A stretch of 15,654 nt of DNA. It comes from an uncultured Oscillospiraceae bacterium (GTDB lineage: Bacteria; Bacillota; Clostridia; Oscillospirales; Acutalibacteraceae). A program made the position numbers and the translations under genes. The notes beneath the pieces are model-generated. The model saw only the letters and a program-made list of their open reading frames with translations, was not told the DNA's origin and searched no databases. Positions 6,634 through 12,039 of this stretch are shown here, piece after piece; position 1 is the first letter of the stretch, and each line of letters opens with the position of its first letter. The stretch lies in assembly GCA_900549945.1 (NCBI GenBank), contig URQJ01000027.1, positions 1-15,654 on the forward strand, read 5' to 3'.

Positions 6634-6644
6634 CCCGATATGAT
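6617..6644 (+). promoter_or_regulatory. Promoter of the thioredoxin/ferredoxin operon
   Basis: TTAACA (6617-6622) and TATGAT (6639-6644) are separated by 16 bp and lie 41 bases before the lipoprotein ATG. Confidence 0.6.
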
Positions 6645-6684
6645 AAGATAGCTCTATCAACGACAAAGGAGTGCTTTTTCCATA

Positions 6685-7767
6685 ATGAAGAATAAAAAAA
6701 TCGGCGCGGCCCTGCTGGCCGGCATCCTATCCATTTCCATCCTGACTGCCTGCTCTTCCAAGGAGCCGGCTTCTTCCACACCGGACGGTGCCGGACAGAG
6801 TGAGGCCAGCAGCAGTGCCGGACAGAGCGAGGTCAGCAGCAGCAACAGTGAACAGACTTCCGCTAACGTTTATCCCTTTCCGACCCTCGGCCTGTCCATG
6901 GTGATGTCCCCAGATCTTGAACAGCGGATGAAGGGGGATGTGGTCGTGACCATTGATGAGAAAGTCGAAGACGACGGAACTACCCTTCGATATGGCACCG
7001 TAAACTGGCATCGGATGCCGAGTGAGATGGCAGAGACCAGCGTTGCGTCGGACAGTCTGGAGCGTATTGGAGTTCTGGGCGCTTATCAGGCAGAGCTTGT
7101 CGATCAGCTGGATGAGCTGACCGGCTGCGACAACCATCAGGAGGTAGGCCGCAGCGCCGACGGTGCGTATGTGTATTACCTCAGCACCAACTCAGCGGCG
7201 GATAAAGAGCTGGTCGAGGAGGTCCGCAAGACTCAGGTGACTATCACGGAGATGGAACCTGTTGATCATTCCGCCGACGTCCCGAGCTCCAGCTTTTCCG
7301 GAACCTCTGTAAGTGACTTCAGCACGCAGGATGTATACGGCACCGCATACACTCAGGACGTTTTCAAGGACTATGACCTGACCATGGTAAACATCTTCAC
7401 CACTTGGTGCTCCCCCTGCGTGGCGGAGATGCCCGAGCTGGAGAAACTGTACCAGCAGATGAAGGACAAAGGCGTGGGCGTCGTCGGTGTGGTGCTGGAT
7501 GTGCTCAATGAGAAAGGCGAGGCCCCGCAGGAGGATCTGGAGCGGGCGCAGACTTTGGTGGAGCGCACCGGCGTTACATACCCTGTCCTGCTGCCGGACA
7601 GCACCTATTTCAACGGCCGCCTCACCGGTATCGAGGCTTTCCCCGAGACCTTTTTCGTGGATAAGGACGGAAATATCGTGGGCGAAACCTACAGCGGAAG
7701 CGGTGATCTGGAGTACTGGATGTCCATCGTGGAAAAGGAACTGGCCGCTGTGAAGGAGGGAGCCTGA
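6685..7767 (+). CDS. TlpA-family thiol-disulfide reductase, exported lipoprotein
   Basis: This 360-residue protein has a lipoprotein signal peptide (lipobox LTAC, lipidated C23) and a Ser/Gly/Gln/Glu-rich linker with a repeated AGQSE motif at about 25-60. An uncharacterised domain follows at about 62-195. The C-terminal thioredoxin fold of the TlpA/ResA type has the active site WCSPC (C242, C245) and a cis-proline at P320 in AFPETFFVDKDG. It should be anchored to the outer face of the membrane and exchange disulfides with exported partners. The ATG has AAAGGAG 13 bases upstream, a rather long spacing. Its TGA overlaps the next ATG by one base, so the operon is translationally coupled. The middle domain is larger than in plain ResA proteins. 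It shares this arrangement with cassettes known from Clostridia mobile elements. Confidence 0.93.
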   Translation: MKNKKIGAALLAGILSISILTACSSKEPASSTPDGAGQSEASSSAGQSEVSSSNSEQTSANVYPFPTLGLSMVMSPDLEQRMKGDVVVTIDEKVEDDGTTLRYGTVNWHRMPSEMAETSVASDSLERIGVLGAYQAELVDQLDELTGCDNHQEVGRSADGAYVYYLSTNSAADKELVEEVRKTQVTITEMEPVDHSADVPSSSFSGTSVSDFSTQDVYGTAYTQDVFKDYDLTMVNIFTTWCSPCVAEMPELEKLYQQMKDKGVGVVGVVLDVLNEKGEAPQEDLERAQTLVERTGVTYPVLLPDSTYFNGRLTGIEAFPETFFVDKDGNIVGETYSGSGDLEYWMSIVEKELAAVKEGA

Positions 7768-7916
7768 TGCGGCATCTGCTGGCTTCCCGCTGGACCGGCA
7801 TGACCGTGGCAGTCTTGGGCCTTGCCATGATGGGGTACGGCATTTATCGGGGTGAGGTCTCCACGGTTTTCACCAAGGCCATCAATATTTGTCTGGAGTG
7901 TATCGGAATTGGCTAA
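7767..7916 (+). CDS. Small CXXC membrane peptide, CD1871A family
   Basis: This is a 49-residue protein, below most annotation cut-offs. It has a positively charged N-terminus (MRHLLASRW), one hydrophobic helix (about 11-27, MTVAVLGLAMMGYGIY), and a short tail ending KAINICLECIGIG with the CXXC pair C42/C45. By the positive-inside rule the CXXC tail faces out of the cell. It resembles the CD1871A family of CXXC-containing peptides named after a C. difficile mobile-element gene, recognised by pattern and by its position between a TlpA gene and a 4Fe-4S gene. ATG overlaps the upstream TGA (TGATG), and the next gene's TTG starts inside its last codons. I infer it relays electrons or disulfides between the two larger partners. 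Confidence 0.85.
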   Translation: MRHLLASRWTGMTVAVLGLAMMGYGIYRGEVSTVFTKAINICLECIGIG

Positions 7917-8796
7917 GAAGAAAACAAGTAAATGGTCCCGCCACGGGTTTCAGGCCCTTTGGGCACTGCTGACCAACAGCTACCTCATCGGCTTTGTTCA
8001 GGGGAAAATCTACAAGGGGAATCTGAAAAAGCTGTGTGTGCCGGGAATGAACTGCTATTCCTGTCCCGGCGCGGTAGGCTCCTGTCCCATCGGTTCCCTT
8101 CAGGCGGTCATCGGGAGCTGGAACTTCAAATTCGCCTTCTATGTGGCTGGGTTTCTGGTCTTTGTGGGGGCGCTGGTGGGACGGTTCGTCTGCGGCTGGC
8201 TATGTCCTTTCGGACTGATTCAGGATCTGCTGCACAAGATCCCCTTTCCAAAGAAACTCCGGACCTTTCGGGGCGACAAGCTGCTGCGCAAGCTGAAGTA
8301 TGTGATTCTGGTGGTTTTCGTCATTCTGCTGCCCATGTTTCTGGTGGATGTGATGGGTCAGGGCGCACCGTATTTCTGCAAGCTGATCTGTCCGGTAGGG
8401 ACGCTCGAGGGCGGCATCCCTCTGGCGCTGATGAACAAATCCATGCACAGTGTTCTGGGCTGGCTGTACGCTTGGAAAAATGTCCTGCTCGTAGCCACCA
8501 TTCTGCTCTCCATCATCATCTACCGGCCTTTCTGCAAGTACATCTGCCCTCTGGGGGCCATCTACTCCGTATTCAACCCCATCTCTGTGTTCAAATACCG
8601 GGTGGATGAGAGCAAATGCGTAAGCTGCGGAGCCTGCTCCAAGTCGTGCAAAATGGGGGTAGATCCGGTGCAGAACGCCAATCATCCCGAGTGCATCCGG
8701 TGCGGTCTGTGCAAAAAGGTCTGTCCCACCGGCGCGATCTCCTCTGGCTGCCTGAAAAGGCAGAGTACAGCAGACCCGGCAACCATAGAGAAATAA
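7909..8796 (+). CDS. NapH/MauN-like membrane polyferredoxin (4Fe-4S)
   Basis: This 295-residue integral membrane protein has about four helices (roughly 14-30, 73-91, 129-147, 188-204). The Fer4_5-type membrane Cys motifs are CGWLCP (C95, C99), CKLICP (C157, C161) and CKYICP (C209, C213). The C-terminal cytoplasmic ferredoxin has C237-x2-C240-x2-C243-x3-C247 and C262-x2-C265-x2-C268-x3-C272-P. An N-terminal cluster C43, C49, C52, C59 is an extra Cys set outside these motifs. Relatives pass electrons between cytoplasmic donors and membrane or exported reductases. I prefer the TTG start at 7909, which overlaps the small peptide gene by eight bases and has GGAG (7895-7898) 10 bases upstream; a GTG at 7852 in frame is less likely. 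No terminator is visible directly after the stop. Confidence 0.92.
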   Translation: MAKKKTSKWSRHGFQALWALLTNSYLIGFVQGKIYKGNLKKLCVPGMNCYSCPGAVGSCPIGSLQAVIGSWNFKFAFYVAGFLVFVGALVGRFVCGWLCPFGLIQDLLHKIPFPKKLRTFRGDKLLRKLKYVILVVFVILLPMFLVDVMGQGAPYFCKLICPVGTLEGGIPLALMNKSMHSVLGWLYAWKNVLLVATILLSIIIYRPFCKYICPLGAIYSVFNPISVFKYRVDESKCVSCGACSKSCKMGVDPVQNANHPECIRCGLCKKVCPTGAISSGCLKRQSTADPATIEK

Positions 8797-8841
8797 AAAG
8801 CCGGATAAGCAGACGGCCCAAGTGAACGCCCCCCGTGCCTG

Positions 8842-9061
8842 CGCTATACGCGGATCGAGGCCGCGGTCCCGCTCTCCAAATTAAAGGAGGATTTCCAGCG
8901 GCAGAGCTTCTGTCTGAGCCATTTCAGCTATCTGGTCAATCCGGCTCATGTGATGCGGGTGAACCCGGGATACCCTGATTCTGGACGCGGGCGAGTCCAT
9001 TTCCGTCAGCCGCCGGTACTATTCGGACTTCATGGCCTGCTATGTGAAATCCCTGAAATAA
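8842..9061 (+). pseudogene. LytTR-type regulator C-terminal remnant, frameshifted
   Basis: Codons from 8842 read RYTRIEAAVPLSKLKEDFQ, then FCLSHFSYLVNPAHVMRV, the core of a LytTR DNA-binding domain (F-x-L-x-H-x-SYLVN-x-x-HV). After the codon at 8965-8967 the homology shifts by one base and continues as DTLILDAGESISVSRRYYS to a TAA at 9059-9061. The receiver domain is absent, and an in-frame stop lies upstream at 8806. It is a dead fragment that starts within 50 bases of the polyferredoxin stop and ends in a strong terminator. Confidence 0.72.
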
Positions 9062-9102
9062 AAACTCCGCCGTTCCCTGAAACCGGAACGGCGGAGTTTT
9101 TT
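9061..9102. terminator. Strong bidirectional intrinsic terminator
   Basis: A perfect 16-bp stem, 9061-9076 with 9085-9100, starts AAAACTCCGCCG and has an 8-base loop (CTGAAACC) with flanking A and T runs. It ends the LytTR remnant and possibly also the fragment on the minus strand beyond it. Confidence 0.93.
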
Positions 9103-9319
9103 ATGCTTCCTCTCCGTGGAGCAGCAGAGCGGTTAGGCTCAGGGCGTTTAGGCCTGCCCGGAGATATGGAAGGTGATGGCCGAGAAAGCTGACGCCGCCC
9201 AGCGAGGCCAGCATCAGGGAACGGTGCAGAGATACTACGATGAGGTTCAGGCGGAACTTAGAGGAGACGAAAGCCCGGCACCGCGGATATAAAAAATAAA
9301 ACTATCGCCTCAGATTTTG
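9101..9319 (-). pseudogene. Possible C-terminal fragment of a membrane protein
   Basis: A minus-strand open frame without a start ends in TAA at 9101-9103, directly at the terminator. Its last residues (SLMLASLGGVSFLGHHLPYL, then AGLNALSLTALLLHGEEA) are hydrophobic and have codon choice like a real gene. I recognise no family. The convergent position around a shared terminator is the main support, and chance is not excluded. Confidence 0.25.
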
Positions 9320-9337
9320 CCGGTCATCAAACAAAAT

Positions 9338-9368
9338 AAGGGCTCTCCTTCCCGAAAGGGATGCCCTT
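9338..9368. repeat. Imperfect stem-loop
   Basis: AAGGGC (9338-9343) pairs with GCCCTT (9363-9368). Inside lies TCCC-GAAA-GGGA (9350-9361), a GNRA-type capped hairpin. No T run follows, so the role is unclear. Confidence 0.5.
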
Positions 9369-9371
9369 CAA

Positions 9372-9410
9372 GTGGTCAAAACAGAAATTCGTCTGTGGTA
9401 TTCCTGTGGT
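9372..9410 (+). repeat. Three GTGGT direct repeats
   Basis: GTGGT occurs at 9372-9376, 9395-9399 and 9406-9410, each followed by an A/T-rich run. Short direct repeats of this kind near an element end can be arm-type sites for tyrosine integrases. No integrase gene is present, so the role is unproven. Confidence 0.3.
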
Positions 9411-9416
9411 TAAACG

Positions 9417-9447
9417 AAAGACGCCGCTGATCCGGCGGTGTCTTTTT
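9417..9447 (+). terminator. Intrinsic terminator
   Basis: An 11-bp stem with one G-T pair (9417-9427 with 9435-9445), a 7-base loop and TTTTT at 9443-9447. It has no intact gene upstream on the + strand, so it probably belonged to a lost gene. Confidence 0.8.
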
Positions 9448-9688
9448 GAAATTATGAACGCCACATGAAAAGATATTTTGGCCCTTTGTAGGTTGAATTT
9501 AAGCCCTCACATAAGACAAGACTTAAAAAACGGGTACCGGTTAATTTCATATTCGAACTTCTTAGTGCTTTCAAAACAGAAGAAAGGATTCGACTTTAGA
9601 TTTTATCTCCAAATAAAATCCAATGTCTCAAAGCTCGCCAAACTGATTGAATATAAATTCTGATTTTTGAGTACCAAAAAACTGAAAT
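9448..9688. other. AT-rich gene-free stretch
   Basis: This stretch is clearly more AT-rich than the DNA on either side. A 61-codon + strand frame (9478-9663) exists, but it lacks a good ribosome site and any family resemblance. I see no gene, RNA or repeat I can support. Confidence 0.5.
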
Positions 9689-10153
9689 TTATTGTTCCAA
9701 TTCTTCCTTTGTAGGTATTTCAAATAATCCTGACCATTTATCGAATTCTTCTTTCCCCACATAAAATATAGCGTTTTTTCCAGCCAATTTATTGCGGACA
9801 GACAATCGTTCCCAAATAATGTCGCTTGGAACGTCCATATAATGGATTTTGGAATTTGCTCCAAGGGAATGGGCCTTTCGTCTGAATTCATCACGTTCTG
9901 ATTTTGTCCAGAATCCAAAGTCAAGGATAACATCGACACCCGACTTCAAAACTTTCACAGCGATTTTCCACATCAGTTCTTCAACCTTGGTATGACGTTC
10001 ATCGTGTTCGGGGTCTGCGATGTCATGGCCAAACAAAAAATCCTGCCACTCATCGGGTGTTAATCTCAATGCTTTGTACTTGTGCTCTAATTCTATTGCT
10101 TCTGTAGTTTTTCCACTGCCCGGTAAGCCTACCATCAAATGAAGTGTCGCCAT
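9689..10153 (-). CDS. Small P-loop kinase/ATPase (AAA_33, zeta-toxin-like fold)
   Basis: This 154-residue soluble protein has Walker A GLPGSGKT (residues 9-16) near the N-terminus. VILDFGFWTKSERDEFRRKA around residues 75-94 holds D78, the conserved acidic and aromatic patch of the AAA_33 kinase-like group, and a probable lid carries R116, R120 and N121. Such proteins phosphorylate small molecules or nucleic-acid ends, and some are resistance or toxin proteins. The substrate is unknown here. The ATG has AGG 6 bases upstream and a TATAAT at 10189-10194. Base composition is much more AT-rich than neighbours on both sides, suggesting acquisition from another source. It stands alone. Confidence 0.85.
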   Translation of the reverse strand: MATLHLMVGLPGSGKTTEAIELEHKYKALRLTPDEWQDFLFGHDIADPEHDERHTKVEELMWKIAVKVLKSGVDVILDFGFWTKSERDEFRRKAHSLGANSKIHYMDVPSDIIWERLSVRNKLAGKNAIFYVGKEEFDKWSGLFEIPTKEELEQ

Positions 10154-10188
10154 ATTATGCCTCGCTAAATGTCGAATTTGTTCATCAG

Positions 10189-10194
10189 ATTATA
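10189..10194 (-). promoter_or_regulatory. Likely -10 of the P-loop kinase gene
   Basis: TATAAT on the minus strand lies 35 bases before the ATG. I see no convincing -35. Confidence 0.45.
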
Positions 10195-10282
10195 ACATAT
10201 ATTCGCAGCTTTCTCCACACATACCTTATGGCAAAAGAAAAAAGCGATCTCGAAAGGCTGCTTAAATACTGAGCCTATATAA

Positions 10283-10333
10283 AAAAACACCATTGAGTCC
10301 AAACCACAGGGTTCAGATTTCAATGGTGTTTTT
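10283..10333. terminator. Terminator downstream of the tRNA
   Basis: A 14-bp stem, AAAAACACCATTGA (10283-10296) with its complement (10320-10333), encloses a 23-base loop holding a second small AACC/GGTT hairpin. On the minus strand it lies just past the tRNA 3' end and ends in a T run. It works equally well in the other direction. Confidence 0.8.
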
Positions 10334-10336
10334 ATT

Positions 10337-10413
10337 TGGTGGACCCGAAGGGGATCGAACCCTCGAACCTCACGGATGCGAACCGTGCGCTCTCCCAGCT
10401 GAGCTACGGGCCC
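10337..10413 (-). tRNA. tRNA-Ala (anticodon CGC)
   Basis: A complete 77-base cloverleaf with CCA encoded at the 3' end. The acceptor GGGCCCG pairs with CGGGTCC, including G3-U70, the alanine identity pair. The D-arm is GCTCAGCTGGGAGAGC. The anticodon stem CACGG/CCGTG closes the loop TTCGCAT (anticodon CGC), the variable loop is 6 bases, and the T-arm GAGGG/CCCTT encloses TTCGATC. It reads GCG codons, which suits a GC-rich genome. Confidence 0.96.
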
Positions 10414-10418
10414 ATAAC

Positions 10419-10435
10419 GTCCGCTGCGTGCGGAC
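10419..10435. repeat. Leader hairpin before the tRNA
   Basis: GTCCGC and GCGGAC form a 6-bp stem with a 5-base loop, six bases before the tRNA 5' end. It lies in the transcribed leader and may guide RNase P or protect the precursor. Confidence 0.5.
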
Positions 10436-10464
10436 TTTTGTGTCGATCAAACTCAACGGTGACT

Positions 10465-10493
10465 ATTATAGCATACTCTTTTGAAAAAATCCA
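10465..10493 (-). promoter_or_regulatory. tRNA promoter with extended -10
   Basis: TGCTATAAT (TATAAT at 10465-10470) with a weak -35 TGGATT at 10488-10493 (17-bp spacer) on the minus strand. It lies about 50 bases before the tRNA. Confidence 0.6.
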
Positions 10494-10511
10494 GTCCTAT
10501 TTTCAAATTTT

Positions 10512-11939
10512 TCAAACTTTTTTCTCGGAAAACAGCTGAATGTTCAGCCAGCGGTTCGAATACAGCCGGAACATAAAGATCATGCCGCGCACAATGAGCT
10601 CCACCGCCATCGCAATCCACACGCCGATCAGCCCGAGCTGCGGTGCGAGCAGCAGTGAAAGCGTGATGCGCACGCCCCACATTGTGATCAGGCTGATGAT
10701 AAACGGCGCCTTCGCATCGCCCGCGCCGCGCAGAACGCCGGTGACAACGATCGACGCCGCGAAGAGCGGCTCTGCAAACGCGACGATGCGCAGCACCTGC
10801 GCACCGAGCGCCATCACCTCGGGGTCGGTGGAGAAAATCGAAATGAGCTGCGGCGCAAGGAAAAACAGCCCGGCGCCGGCGAGCGTCATAATCATAATGC
10901 CGATGTACGTCGTAATCCGGCTGAACCGCAGCGCGAGATCCTTCCGCTTCGCGCCGAGCGCCTGCCCGACCAGCGTCGTGCCCGCCGAGGCGACGCCGAA
11001 TGCCGGCATGTAGCTGACCGACTCCGCCGTGACCGCGAGATGATTTGCCGCAACCGCCGCCGTGCCGATCGAGCTGATCACACCGGTGATCACGATGTTC
11101 GCCGTGCTCATCAGCGTGCGCTCGAGCGCGACGGGCAGGCCGAGGCGCAGCGCCGTGCGCAGGCAAGCGCGTTCAAAGTGAAAGCGCTCCTTGAGTGAGA
11201 TGTGCAGCGGCCCGCGCCTGCCGCGGAAAATCACGAGCAGATACAAAAGGCTGACGATCATCATCGAAAACGCCGAGCCGAGTGCGGCGCCCGCAACGCC
11301 GAGGCCGGCGCCGGGCAGTGTGACGGCCACCCCAAAAACCGCCGCCGGGCGTGTCGGATAAATGAGGAGGAAATTCAAAATGATGTTGAACACGTTGATC
11401 AGCAGGTTCAGCACCATCGGCGTGCGCATATCGCCCGCACAGCGCAGAATGGAGCTGAGCATTACCGAGCAGAAATTGAAGGGCAGCGCGATGCCGATGA
11501 TGCAGAAATACACGGTCGCGTCCGCCCGGATGGCCTCCTCCGCGCCGAGCAGCGCCGGCAGCGGGAACGAGAGCGCCGCCGCCAGCACCGCGAGCAGAAC
11601 GCCGAACAGCACGACAAATTTCAGCGCCTGCCACGTGACGCTCCGCGCCTCTCTTTCCCGGCCTGCACCGATGTGTTGGGCCACCTGCACCGAAAATCCG
11701 ACCGCCGCGGCATTTAAAAAGCCGTTGAACATCCACGTGGTGCTGGCCGTGAGCCCCACGGCCGCCGTCGCGCCGGAGCCCAGCGTGCCGACCATCGCGG
11801 TATCCACATACTGCACCATCGTGATCATGATCTGCTCGACGATCGCGGGCCACGCCAGCGAGAGCACGGCGATAAAGGACGTGCCGAGCGGCGGCACGCC
11901 CGTGTATTGCAGCAGCCGTGCTGCGGCATTCTGTTTCAT
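10512..11939 (-). CDS. MATE family efflux transporter (second copy)
   Basis: This is a 475-residue, twelve-helix MATE exporter. Its first half includes LAWPAIVEQIMITMVQYVDT and AAVGLTASTTW, and its second half mirrors this with LGLPVALERTLMSTANIVIT. These repeats are the two bundles of the family. It differs strongly from the other MATE protein of this window, so the two are not recent duplicates. The start ATG at 11939 has GAGGGGGAG (11947-11955) 7 bases upstream; in-frame starts further up overlap the pyrophosphatase gene and are unlikely. It lies 100 bases after that gene on the same strand with two hairpins between, so they may share a transcript. Substrate is unknown. Confidence 0.93.
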   Translation of the reverse strand: MKQNAAARLLQYTGVPPLGTSFIAVLSLAWPAIVEQIMITMVQYVDTAMVGTLGSGATAAVGLTASTTWMFNGFLNAAAVGFSVQVAQHIGAGREREARSVTWQALKFVVLFGVLLAVLAAALSFPLPALLGAEEAIRADATVYFCIIGIALPFNFCSVMLSSILRCAGDMRTPMVLNLLINVFNIILNFLLIYPTRPAAVFGVAVTLPGAGLGVAGAALGSAFSMMIVSLLYLLVIFRGRRGPLHISLKERFHFERACLRTALRLGLPVALERTLMSTANIVITGVISSIGTAAVAANHLAVTAESVSYMPAFGVASAGTTLVGQALGAKRKDLALRFSRITTYIGIMIMTLAGAGLFFLAPQLISIFSTDPEVMALGAQVLRIVAFAEPLFAASIVVTGVLRGAGDAKAPFIISLITMWGVRITLSLLLAPQLGLIGVWIAMAVELIVRGMIFMFRLYSNRWLNIQLFSEKKV

Positions 11940-11976
11940 TTTGCAGCTCCCCCTCTTTTGCTTCCCCTTAGCGCCC

Positions 11977-12034
11977 GCGGGCGGCCAAGCCGGCCCGCAG
12001 GTCATTTTCCGCATCCGGCTGCCTTGCCGGATGC
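11977..12034. repeat. Tandem GC hairpins between pyrophosphatase and MATE genes
   Basis: One hairpin pairs GCGGGC (11977-11982) with GCCCGC (11993-11998) and an inner GGC/GCC. The second pairs GCATCCGGC (12011-12019) with GCCGGATGC (12026-12034), a perfect 9-bp stem. Neither is followed by a T run on the minus strand. They are better explained as RNA-stabilising or attenuating structures than as simple terminators. Confidence 0.6.
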
Positions 12035-12039
12035 AGTCA

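Noticed and set aside
9478..9663. A 61-codon + strand frame in the AT-rich stretch
   Set aside because: Weak start context and no resemblance to any family. Long frames are not unusual by chance here.
10228..10272. A 14-codon + strand frame (MAKEKSDLERLLKY) ahead of the terminator at 10283
   Set aside because: No ribosome site, no recognised family, and the terminator is explained by the tRNA.
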